Source of the DNA: Eubacterium sp. UBA3279
GTDB taxonomy: Bacteria > Bacillota > Clostridia > Lachnospirales > Lachnospiraceae
DNA length: 33,584 nucleotides
Assembly (NCBI GenBank): GCA_002361775.1
Contig: DETV01000062.1
Location: forward strand, 1 to 33,584
Reading direction: 5' to 3'
Below the pieces are notes generated by a model. The model made no database searches, was not told the origin of the DNA, and saw only the letters and a list, made by a program, of their open reading frames with translations. Position numbers and translations under genes: made by a program. Numbering within the stretch: position 1 is the stretch's first letter; every line of letters starts with the position of its first letter. Positions 17,531 through 25,014 of the stretch are shown piece after piece.

Positions 17531-18761
17531 GATTTTGGTAGGTTTGACAGGAATTGTTTTATTGTGTATACAGGTCATTGTTCCGGTAATGGCAGCTCAG
17601 GTTGATAATGATATGGTTTATCCTATTGCCTCCAACAGTATTTCAGCATGGCCACAGGGACCAGATATTTTTTCAGAGACAGCAGTGGTAATGGATGCAG
17701 AAACAGGGACTGTTTTATATGATAAAGGAATGAATGAATTGCGTTATCCAGCAAGTATTACCAAGATAATGACAGCATTATTAGTTTTGGAAAAATGTGG
17801 TATGGATGATCAGGTAATCTTCACAGAGGTTTGTTTGGAAGATCAGGCACCAGACAGTAGTAATGCAGGAATGAAGGTGGGAGAGGTTCTTACGGTAGAA
17901 CAGTGTCTGATGGTATTGATGCTAAAATCAGCCAACGATATAGCAACACAGTTGGCAGTACATACTGCAGGATCTGTGGAAGCTTTTGCAGACATGATGA
18001 ATATTCGGGCACAGGAGTTACAGTGTATGAATACTCATTTTGTGAATGCCAGTGGAATGCCAGATGAAAACCATTATACTACTGCATATGATATGGCGCT
18101 TATTTTTAAAGAGGCTATAAAAAATGAAAAATTTCGGGAGATTATTGCGACTCAGGAATATGTACTTGAACCAACGAATATGAATGAGGAAACTAGAAGT
18201 TTTCGATCCCATCATGAAATGGTATTTGAAGGCTCTTCTTTTTATTATGAAGGGTGTTTTGGAGGAAAAACAGGAGGTAGTTCTATTTCAAAAAACACTT
18301 TAGTTAGTGGGGCGGTTCGAGATGGTAGAACGCTGATTGTTGTTTCGATGCGTACAGATATTATGTCTATTTGGGCAGATCATCAAAAACTTTTCGATTA
18401 TGGATTTCAAAATTTTCAGCAGGTGGAAGTATCAGGAGGGGTTGTTACAATTCCAATAAATACAGAGACAGATTCTTTGAAGACAGAAGAAGTTGGAGAA
18501 AATAATAGTTTGCAGTATTATTTTGAAACTGTAAAAGTGGGACAGGGGATAAAGGAAGAACCAACACCTACAGAAGCCCCCGTAACACTGGAAGTTGAAA
18601 TAACACCTGAGAAAGAAAAGTCAGAAGAAAATCAAAAAGAAAGTTTTTTAGATAATATAAAATATGGGATATATGGATTACTTATGCTGAATAGTTTGGC
18701 AGTGTTTTTAATTGTAATTTCTGTCATAAAACGAAAAAAGAAGAAAAGAAAGGACGATTAA
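17511..18761 (+). CDS. D-alanyl-D-alanine carboxypeptidase, PBP5/DacA-like
   Basis: This 416-residue secreted, membrane-anchored enzyme has a signal peptide (about 1-29, ending VMAAQ), all three penicillin-binding motifs (S82-I-T-K85, S140-A-N142, K253-T-G255), a linker rich in Thr, Pro and Glu at about 340-375 and a C-terminal membrane helix at about 385-407 followed by a run of Lys and Arg. PBP5-type enzymes remove the terminal D-Ala from muropeptides outside the membrane. The start overlaps the ATP-grasp gene by twenty bases with GGAGG seven bases upstream, so it is translated with the cassette. A wall carboxypeptidase inside a glycan-modification cassette is unusual: it may act on the wall near the attachment site or on a D-amino-acid substituent. 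Ordinary PBP5 function cannot be excluded. Confidence 0.92.
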   Translation: MRKICSRILVGLTGIVLLCIQVIVPVMAAQVDNDMVYPIASNSISAWPQGPDIFSETAVVMDAETGTVLYDKGMNELRYPASITKIMTALLVLEKCGMDDQVIFTEVCLEDQAPDSSNAGMKVGEVLTVEQCLMVLMLKSANDIATQLAVHTAGSVEAFADMMNIRAQELQCMNTHFVNASGMPDENHYTTAYDMALIFKEAIKNEKFREIIATQEYVLEPTNMNEETRSFRSHHEMVFEGSSFYYEGCFGGKTGGSSISKNTLVSGAVRDGRTLIVVSMRTDIMSIWADHQKLFDYGFQNFQQVEVSGGVVTIPINTETDSLKTEEVGENNSLQYYFETVKVGQGIKEEPTPTEAPVTLEVEITPEKEKSEENQKESFLDNIKYGIYGLLMLNSLAVFLIVISVIKRKKKKRKDD

Positions 18762-18767
18762 CGGGAG

Positions 18768-19118
18768 ATGAATCGAATCAAAGACTATGTACAGTTACAT
18801 TTGAATATCTTTTTGTTTTCTATTACCGGTGTATTGTCAAAAATAGCTTCAATATATTATAATCAAGACGGAATAAAGAGTCCCATGTTGTATCTTTTTA
18901 TTTTTTTGATGTTTTTGAACTGTGGGATTTATGCTATTGCATGGCAGCGTGTAATAAAAAAATTTGAGTTGAATGTGGCCTACGCAAATAAAACTGTTAG
19001 TTTGCTCTGGAGTCAGGTGTGGGCTGTTTTGATTTTTCATGAAAATTTGAGATGGGTTAATGTATTAGGATTAAGTATTATATTAATTGGAGTTTTGGTG
19101 GTGCAGAAATATGAATAA
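18768..19118 (+). CDS. EmrE/ArnE-like small membrane protein, half transporter 1
   Basis: The 116-residue protein has four predicted membrane helices and the size of an SMR/EamA half transporter. Segments such as FLNCGIYAIAWQRVIKKF, ANKTVSLLWSQVWAVLIF and NVLGLSIILIGVLVV match the style of ArnE/ArnF and related 4-TM proteins, which flip undecaprenyl-phosphate-linked 4-amino-arabinose in Gram-negative bacteria. It lies six bases after the carboxypeptidase gene and its last eight bases overlap the second half-transporter gene, so a heterodimer is likely. In this setting it would flip the polyprenyl-phosphate sugar made by the 15358 enzyme. A small-molecule exporter role remains possible because SMR family members share this layout. 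Confidence 0.78.
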   Translation: MNRIKDYVQLHLNIFLFSITGVLSKIASIYYNQDGIKSPMLYLFIFLMFLNCGIYAIAWQRVIKKFELNVAYANKTVSLLWSQVWAVLIFHENLRWVNVLGLSIILIGVLVVQKYE

Positions 19119-19449
19119 GTTTATATGGCTGTTGATTTTGGGAACTTTTATGTCTGCTTTTTCCCAGGTTTTGTTAAAGAAAAGTGCGGAAAAAGAATAT
19201 AAGAGTATGATTTTTGAATATTTGAACTGGCGTGTGATTCTGGCGTATGTTCTATTTTCTGTGGTATTACTTTTAAACACATATGCATTTACAAAAGTAG
19301 AGATGAGATTTGGCGGTGTGATTGATATGATTGTTTATGTATGGGTGATGCTGCTTTCCTTTTTGTGTTTAAAAGAAAAAATTACAAAAGGGAAATTAAT
19401 AGGAAATATCATGATTGTCATTGGAGTACTAATTTATACTTTGGGGTGA
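19111..19449 (+). CDS. EmrE/ArnF-like small membrane protein, half transporter 2
   Basis: The 112-residue protein has four membrane helices and resembles its upstream neighbour in size and helix pattern (MSAFSQVLLKKSAEKEY near the first helix, LLNTYAFTKVEMRFGGVID in the middle, IMIVIGVLIYTLG at the end). I chose ATG 19111, which overlaps the end of the first half gene by eight bases, over an upstream in-frame start at 19087 that would lie deep in that gene. Paired overlapping 4-TM genes are the arrangement of arnE/arnF. The C-terminus leads, after eight bases, into wecE. Together these suggest a flippase for an amino-sugar lipid; direct evidence for the cargo is absent. Confidence 0.78.
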   Translation: MNKFIWLLILGTFMSAFSQVLLKKSAEKEYKSMIFEYLNWRVILAYVLFSVVLLLNTYAFTKVEMRFGGVIDMIVYVWVMLLSFLCLKEKITKGKLIGNIMIVIGVLIYTLG

Positions 19450-19457
19450 ATTGTATT

Positions 19458-20594
19458 ATGAGAATTGATTTTAATAAAGCACCATTTTTAGGAAAGGAAA
19501 TGGAATATATTTTAGAAGCGGTACAAAAAAATGGAAAAATCTGTGGTGACGGTCCTTTTACCAAACGTTGTTCTTCCTGGATGAAGGAGCATTTTTCATC
19601 GAAAGAGGTACTTCTTACCACTTCCTGTACTCATGCTCTGGAGATGTCTGCGTATCTGGCAGGTATTCAGCCGGGAGATGAAGTGATTATGCCATCCTAT
19701 ACTTTTGTTTCCACAGCAGATGCCTTTGTCCTTCGGGGAGCCACCTGTGTATTTGTGGATATTAGGCCTGATACCATGAATATCGACGAGACGAAAATAG
19801 AGGCGGCTATTACTGAGAAAACGAAAGCGATTGTGCCGGTGCATTACGCAGGGGTGGCCTGTGAGATGGACAAGATTATGGCATTGGCAAAGAAATACAA
19901 CTTAAAGGTGATTGAAGATGCCGCTCAGGGAGTAAACGCTTATTATAAAGGAAAAGCGCTGGGAACGATTGGCGATTTTGGCTGCTACAGTTTTCATGAG
20001 ACGAAGAATTATTCTATGGGAGAAGGGGGAGCCCTTCTTTTTCAGGATGAAAAGTATCTGGAATCAGCAGAAATCCTTCGGGAAAAAGGAACAGACAGGA
20101 GTAAGTATTTCCGGGGGCAGGTGGACAAATATACCTGGGTAAATTATGGTTCTTCTTATCTTCCCAGCGATATGAATGCAGCTTATCTGTGGGCGCAGTT
20201 GGAAGAAGCGGAAAAAATCAATAAAAAAAGACTGGAAATCTGGAATTTTTATCATGAAAAATTGGCGGGTCTGGCAGAAAAGGGATGGATTGAACAGCCG
20301 TTTGTACCGGATTATGCTACCCATAATGCCCATATGTATTATATAAAAGTAAAAGATCTGGAAACAAGAACAAAATTACTGGATTATATGAAAGAGCAGG
20401 GGATTTTAAGTGTATTTCATTATGTTCCTCTTCATTCTTCAAAGGCAGGGATGATGTTTGGAAGATTTCATGGAGAGGATGTATATACTACAAGGGAGAG
20501 TGAGAGATTACTTCGTCTGCCCATGTATTATAGCCTGAGTCTGGAAGAGGCAGGAGAAGTAGTGAAAGCATTACAGGCATTTAAAGAGTATTAA
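19458..20594 (+). CDS. wecE: dTDP-4-amino-4,6-dideoxygalactose transaminase
   Basis: The 378-residue protein is close to WecE/RffA across its length: CGDGPFTKRC near the N-terminus, TTSCTHALEM, IMPSYTFVSTADAFVLRG, FVDIRPDTMNID, VPVHYAGVACEMD, EDAAQGV, the PLP-lysine segment HETKNY (Lys183) and a FRGQVDKYTWVNYGSSYLPS stretch. WecE transfers an amino group from glutamate to dTDP-4-dehydro-6-deoxy-D-glucose, giving dTDP-Fuc4N. That substrate is also the one used by RfbC, so both sugars branch from the same intermediate. The ATG at 19458, preceded by GGGGTG, gives the normal family length; a longer in-frame reading would overlap the half transporter. The product is the likely amino sugar for the 15358 transferase, or alternatively a donor for the cytoplasmic GT2 enzymes. 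Base composition turns GC-richer here. Confidence 0.93.
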   Translation: MRIDFNKAPFLGKEMEYILEAVQKNGKICGDGPFTKRCSSWMKEHFSSKEVLLTTSCTHALEMSAYLAGIQPGDEVIMPSYTFVSTADAFVLRGATCVFVDIRPDTMNIDETKIEAAITEKTKAIVPVHYAGVACEMDKIMALAKKYNLKVIEDAAQGVNAYYKGKALGTIGDFGCYSFHETKNYSMGEGGALLFQDEKYLESAEILREKGTDRSKYFRGQVDKYTWVNYGSSYLPSDMNAAYLWAQLEEAEKINKKRLEIWNFYHEKLAGLAEKGWIEQPFVPDYATHNAHMYYIKVKDLETRTKLLDYMKEQGILSVFHYVPLHSSKAGMMFGRFHGEDVYTTRESERLLRLPMYYSLSLEEAGEVVKALQAFKEY

Positions 20595-20606
20595 GGAGAA
20601 GCTTTT

Positions 20607-22439
20607 ATGGATTCCAAGACATGGATGCATTATCTGAAGAAAATAAAACCTTATAATATACAGAAGGGGCTGCGTTATCTGAAACATTATGGTCCGAAGG
20701 AATTCTGGATCAGATTGTGCGAGAGGATGGAGCCGGAAGAGGTTCCCTATGGGCCCTGGTTTGAAAAACATCAGCCTTCTTTGGAAGAACTGGAAAGGCA
20801 GAAGAAAAAGAAATGGGAGTATAGCCCTCTGATCAGTGTGGTGGTGCCGGCTTACCGTACTCCGGAAGAATTTTTGCGCCAGATGATAGAGTCTTTAATA
20901 AATCAGACGTATGGCAACTGGGAATTGTGTATTGCCAATGCCAGTCCGGAAGATGAGAAAATGAATGAAGTTCTTCAGGAGTATGCCAAAAATGATTCCA
21001 GAATCAAGATGAAAGAATTAAAGGAAAATCTGGGAATCGCAGAAAATACAAATGAAGCCTTTGCCATGGCAAAGGGAGAGTTTCTGGGATTATTGGATCA
21101 TGATGATTTGTTGGCTCCTCAGGCGCTTTATCGTGTGGTGGAAGTGATGAACCGCCATCGGGGGGAAGAGGGAGGAACCCGGGCAGATGTTTTTTATACA
21201 GATGAGGATAAGGTAACTACCGATCTTTCCGAACATTTTCAACCACATTTTAAGCCGGATTTTAATCTGGATCTTTTGCGTTCCAATAATTATATTACGC
21301 ATTTTTTTGTGGTAAGAACATCTTTGGTAAAAGAAGTTGGAGGTTTTCGCAGGGAATTTGACGGGGCTCAGGATTATGATTTTATTTTCCGGTGTGTGGA
21401 GCAGGCGAAATTGATCTGTCATATTCCGGAGGTTTTGTATCACTGGCGGACCCACAAAGCATCCACCGCTGATAATCCGGCCAGTAAAATGTATGCTTTT
21501 GAGGCGGGAAAGCGGGCAATTGAGGGAAATCTTTCCCGTACAGGAGTAAAAGGGATTGTAAGCCATACGAAAGATCTGGGCTTTTATCAGGTAGAGTATC
21601 CGGTGCAGGGAAATCCTCTGGTTTCTGTTTTGATCCCCAATAAAGATCAGAAAGATACTCTGAAAAAATGTCTGGATTCAGTGTTTGAAAAAAGCACGTA
21701 TAAAAATTACGAAGTTATTATTATAGAAAATAACAGTGTGGAGCAGGAGACTTTCCAGTATTATAAAGAACTGGAAAGACGTTCCAATGTACAGGTGGTT
21801 ACCTGGAAAGAAGGATTTAATTATTCCGCTATTAATAATTTTGGAGCTGGCTATGCATCAGGAGAATATTTATTGTTTTTAAATAATGATGTGGAAGTGA
21901 TCAATCCCGGATGGATGGAGGAAATGCTGGGAAATTGCCAGAGAGAAGAGGTGGGGATCACCGGGGCAAAATTATATTATCCGGATGATACCATACAGCA
22001 TGCGGGGACGATTATTGGAATTGGGGGAATTGCAGGTCATGCCTTTCTGAATATGCCCAGATCCCGTACCGGATATCTTCATAAAGCATCCCTTCAGATG
22101 GATCTTAGCGCGGTGACAGCGGCTTGTATGATGATGGAAAAATCAGTTTTCGATCAACTGGGGGGATTTGAGGAAAGATTGTCGGTTGCCTTTAATGATG
22201 TGGATCTTTGTCTGCGCACAGTACAGGCGGGATATCTGGTGGTATATAATCCACGGGTAGAATTGTATCATTATGAATCCAAATCCAGGGGAACTGAAGA
22301 TAATGAAGAGAAAGTCCGTCGGTTCCAGGGAGAAATCGAATTTATGAGGAATCGGTGGATCAAGATTTTAAAAGAGGGTGATCCCTGTTACAATAAAAAT
22401 CTCACATTGAGTAAGTGGAATTACTCTCTGCGGGCTTAA
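20607..22439 (+). CDS. Two-domain GT2 glycosyltransferase without the N-terminal beta-domain
   Basis: The third tandem-GT2 enzyme, 610 residues. It lacks the roughly 200-residue N-terminal beta region of the 7032 and 9522 products and starts with a short basic segment (about 1-70). GT-A domain A starts at about residue 74 (ISVVVPAYRTP, then LDHDD), domain B at about 337 (VSVLIPNKDQ, then FLNNDVE). The tail has YHYESKSRGTEDNEEK and DPCYNKNLTL, matching the other two. A TAAGGAG site lies just upstream and wecE ends 12 bases before the start. It probably adds two successive sugars to the repeating unit on the cytoplasmic face; the linkage and sugar are not determined by sequence. Confidence 0.9.
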   Translation: MDSKTWMHYLKKIKPYNIQKGLRYLKHYGPKEFWIRLCERMEPEEVPYGPWFEKHQPSLEELERQKKKKWEYSPLISVVVPAYRTPEEFLRQMIESLINQTYGNWELCIANASPEDEKMNEVLQEYAKNDSRIKMKELKENLGIAENTNEAFAMAKGEFLGLLDHDDLLAPQALYRVVEVMNRHRGEEGGTRADVFYTDEDKVTTDLSEHFQPHFKPDFNLDLLRSNNYITHFFVVRTSLVKEVGGFRREFDGAQDYDFIFRCVEQAKLICHIPEVLYHWRTHKASTADNPASKMYAFEAGKRAIEGNLSRTGVKGIVSHTKDLGFYQVEYPVQGNPLVSVLIPNKDQKDTLKKCLDSVFEKSTYKNYEVIIIENNSVEQETFQYYKELERRSNVQVVTWKEGFNYSAINNFGAGYASGEYLLFLNNDVEVINPGWMEEMLGNCQREEVGITGAKLYYPDDTIQHAGTIIGIGGIAGHAFLNMPRSRTGYLHKASLQMDLSAVTAACMMMEKSVFDQLGGFEERLSVAFNDVDLCLRTVQAGYLVVYNPRVELYHYESKSRGTEDNEEKVRRFQGEIEFMRNRWIKILKEGDPCYNKNLTLSKWNYSLRA

Positions 22440-22455
22440 GAGATAGGAGCAGATT

Positions 22456-23421
22456 ATGCAGAATAAAAAATGCGCCATATCTGTGGTGATTCCCAATTAC
22501 AATGGGCTGCAGTATATAGAAAGATGTCTGGAGAGCTTAAAAAAGCAGAGTTTTCAGGAATATGAAGTGATTTTTGTAGACAATGGTTCCCAGGATGACA
22601 GTGTAAAGTATGTCCGGGAGAATTTTCCCTGGGTACAGCTTATCTGCCTTTCAGAAAACACAGGATTTTGCGGAGCTGTAAATGCAGGAATAAAGGCTTC
22701 AGAAGCAGAGTATGTTGTTTTGTTAAATAATGATACGGAAGCAGATCCGGATTTTTTAAAAGAATTATATGAGGGAATTTCTCAAAAATCGAAGGCTTTT
22801 TCCGGGGCGGCTATGATGCTGCAATTTCAGGAGAGAGATAAGATTGATGACGCAGGGAATTTTTATAATGCTCTGGGGTGGGCTTATGCCCGGGGCAAGG
22901 GAAAGCCGGAAAAAAAATATCGAGATGAATGTCAGATATTTTCCTCTTGTGGCGGGGCGGCTATTTACCGGAGAGAGTTACTGGAAGAGCTGGGATATTT
23001 TGATGAAGAACATTTTGCCTATTTGGAAGACACCGATCTGGGATACCGGGCAAGAATATCCGGTTATGAAAACTGGTATTTTCCCGGCGCGAAAGTATTT
23101 CATGTGGGAAGCGGAACTTCAGGTTCCCGGTATAATCAGTTTAAAATCCGGTATTCTTCCAGAAATAATATATATATGATTTATAAAAATATGCCCGTTG
23201 TTCAGATTGTGCTGAATTTTCCCTTTTTTATAATAGGGTTTGGGGCAAAATTGTTGTTTTTTGCTCTGAAAGGATATGGGAAAGAATATGCGGCGGGGAT
23301 TAAAAATGGATTTTCCCTCTGCCGGAAAAATAAAAAATATCCTTTCCGCTGGAAGAATGTGGGAAATTACTGTAAGATTCAGTGGCAGCTCTGGATAAAT
23401 ATATTCCGCCGTTTTCTGTAA
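22456..23421 (+). CDS. GT2 glycosyltransferase, WbbL/rhamnosyltransferase-like
   Basis: A single GT-A domain protein of 321 residues. The start ISVVIPNYNGLQYIERCLES, FVDNGSQDDS, ENTGFCGAVNAG and LLNNDTEAD are typical of WbbL-like rhamnosyltransferases, and AYLEDTDLGYRARISGY is the usual acidic acceptor-side motif. After about residue 245 there is a hydrophobic stretch (IVLNFPFFIIGFGAKLLFF), probably a membrane-associated helix, and a basic tail. A TAGGAG ribosome site precedes the ATG. It is the last gene before a 168-base gap with promoters, so it probably ends the transcription unit that began upstream, though I see no convincing terminator after it. WbbL-type enzymes often add the first rhamnose to a lipid-linked primer. 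Confidence 0.88.
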   Translation: MQNKKCAISVVIPNYNGLQYIERCLESLKKQSFQEYEVIFVDNGSQDDSVKYVRENFPWVQLICLSENTGFCGAVNAGIKASEAEYVVLLNNDTEADPDFLKELYEGISQKSKAFSGAAMMLQFQERDKIDDAGNFYNALGWAYARGKGKPEKKYRDECQIFSSCGGAAIYRRELLEELGYFDEEHFAYLEDTDLGYRARISGYENWYFPGAKVFHVGSGTSGSRYNQFKIRYSSRNNIYMIYKNMPVVQIVLNFPFFIIGFGAKLLFFALKGYGKEYAAGIKNGFSLCRKNKKYPFRWKNVGNYCKIQWQLWINIFRRFL

Positions 23422-23458
23422 CAAGAGACTGGGTAACTGTGAGGGACAGAATTATTTG

Positions 23459-23487
23459 TTTACAGTTTGGATGGAACGTAATATAAT
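23459..23487 (+). promoter_or_regulatory. Sigma-A-type promoter for the priming transferase
   Basis: TTTACA at 23459-23464 (one mismatch to TTGACA) and a perfect TATAAT at 23482-23487 are separated by exactly 17 bases. It lies in the gap 23422-23589 and would start a leader of about 95 bases before the TTG start at 23590. Confidence 0.75.
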
Positions 23488-23525
23488 GGTAAGAAAAGTT
23501 TAAAAAGTAGACAGAAAATATTATG

Positions 23526-23554
23526 TTGCCCTTTTTGGGGAACTGTTGTATAGT
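23526..23554 (+). promoter_or_regulatory. Second, weaker promoter candidate for the priming transferase
   Basis: TTGCCC at 23526-23531 and TATAGT at 23549-23554 have a 17-base spacer. The -35 matches at four of six positions and the -10 at five of six. It lies 36 bases before the start codon; in AT-rich DNA such a pair can arise by chance. Confidence 0.4.
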
Positions 23555-23589
23555 TAAAAAAAAGAAAAAATGAGATAAGGTGAAGAGTA

Positions 23590-24996
23590 TTGATAAAAGA
23601 TAATCAAAAATACTTTAACCGGATGCATGTGGTGATTGATGGGTTTGTCATTGCCGGCTCATATTGGCTGGCCTGGGTGGCAAAGTTTATCGGTCCTTTT
23701 GCCGAGGGCTCTGTGCAGTCGTTGTCCTGGAAGTGGTATATGACGGTGATGATTCCCGTTATTCCTCTTTATTTGATCTTATATTATGCATTTAGTCTGT
23801 ATACGCCGAAGCGGGTGCAGGGACGTCGTCTGGAGTTTTCCAACATTGTAAAGGCCAATACAGTTGGTATGCTGATTCTGATCAGTTGTATTTACGTGCT
23901 GTTAAAGGAAAATAACTTCTCCAGAGAGATGTTGTTCTATTTCTTTTGCTTTAATACGGTATTTGAAGAAATGGTTCGCATTGGGATCCGGCGGATTTTG
24001 CGAAAGATCAGGAAGAAGGGACTGAATCAGAAGCATGTGCTTTTGGTTGGCTACAGTCGCGCGGCAGAAGAATATATTGACCGTATTTTACAAAATCCTC
24101 AGTGGGGATATCATGTACATGGGATTTTAGATGATAATGTAAAAGCGGGAACCACATATAAAGGAATTAAAGTGTTGGGAAGGATTGAAAATCTTATGGT
24201 GATTCTCCCGGAGAATCAACTGGATGAGATTGCAATTACCCTTGGATTGAGCGAATATTATCGTCTGGAAGAAATTGTGGCCCTCTGTGAAAAATCCGGA
24301 GTACATACCAAGTTTATTCCGGATTATAATAATATTATACCTACGAAACCATATACGGAAGATCTTCTGGGACTTCCGGTGATCAACATCCGTTATGTGC
24401 CTTTGACAAACACATTTAATGCGGTGGTGAAGCGATTGATGGATATCGCAGGTTCTCTTGTGGCGATGGTGCTTTTTTCTCCGATCATGTTGCTGGCTTG
24501 TATACTGATCAAGCTGACCTCGCCGGGTCCTCTGATTTATAAGCAGGAACGAGTGGGACTTCATAATCGTACCTTTATGATGTATAAGTTCCGTTCCATG
24601 GAAGTGCAGCAGAAGGAAAAAGAAAAAAAAGCCTGGACAGTAAAAGACGATCCCAGGGTGACCGGGATCGGAAAATTGATGCGAAGGACAAGTATTGACG
24701 AACTTCCCCAGTTGTTTAATATTCTGAAAGGGGATATGAGCCTGGTAGGTCCCAGACCGGAAAGGCCTTTCTTTGTAGAAAAATTCAGAGAAGAAATTCC
24801 AAGATATATGGTGAAGCATCAGGTAAGACCGGGATTGACCGGATGGGCGCAGGTAAATGGTTACCGTGGCGATACTTCCATCCGTAAAAGAATCGAATAT
24901 GATCTGTATTATATTGAAAACTGGAGTGTGGGACTGGACATTAAGATTCTGGCTATGACCTTTTTTAAAGGTTTTGTAAACAAAAATGCCTACTAA
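23590..24996 (+). CDS. Polyprenyl-phosphate hexose-1-phosphate transferase (WcaJ/WbaP type)
   Basis: The 468-residue protein is a polyprenyl-phosphate glycosyl-1-phosphate transferase, the enzyme that starts a lipid-linked glycan by moving a sugar phosphate from a nucleotide sugar to undecaprenyl phosphate. Four to five membrane helices occupy about 1-130, a Rossmann-like region (VLLVGYSRAAEEYI) about 140-260, and the catalytic domain about 280-468 with KRLMDIAGS, GPLIYKQERVG, FRSMEV, the acidic SIDELPQLFN and LVGPRPERP, and RPGLTGWAQVNGYRG. The start codon is TTG, preceded by AAGGTG; the more usual ATG choices would cut into the first helix. It has its own strong promoter. Long WbaP-type forms usually prime with glucose or galactose; which one is not visible here. 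Confidence 0.94.
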   Translation: MIKDNQKYFNRMHVVIDGFVIAGSYWLAWVAKFIGPFAEGSVQSLSWKWYMTVMIPVIPLYLILYYAFSLYTPKRVQGRRLEFSNIVKANTVGMLILISCIYVLLKENNFSREMLFYFFCFNTVFEEMVRIGIRRILRKIRKKGLNQKHVLLVGYSRAAEEYIDRILQNPQWGYHVHGILDDNVKAGTTYKGIKVLGRIENLMVILPENQLDEIAITLGLSEYYRLEEIVALCEKSGVHTKFIPDYNNIIPTKPYTEDLLGLPVINIRYVPLTNTFNAVVKRLMDIAGSLVAMVLFSPIMLLACILIKLTSPGPLIYKQERVGLHNRTFMMYKFRSMEVQQKEKEKKAWTVKDDPRVTGIGKLMRRTSIDELPQLFNILKGDMSLVGPRPERPFFVEKFREEIPRYMVKHQVRPGLTGWAQVNGYRGDTSIRKRIEYDLYYIENWSVGLDIKILAMTFFKGFVNKNAY

Positions 24997-25014
24997 TGAG
25001 TAAGGGAGAATGGT

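Noticed and set aside
19341..19457. Extra 39-residue N-terminus for wecE
   Set aside because: It would lie inside the half-transporter gene and is not part of WecE; ATG 19458 gives the normal family start and length.
24127..24819. Long open frame on the - strand (about 230 codons), and similar ones at 12024-12671, 27264-27908 and 28199-28858
   Set aside because: Each lies wholly or almost wholly opposite a well-identified + strand gene, and the translations show no family motif.
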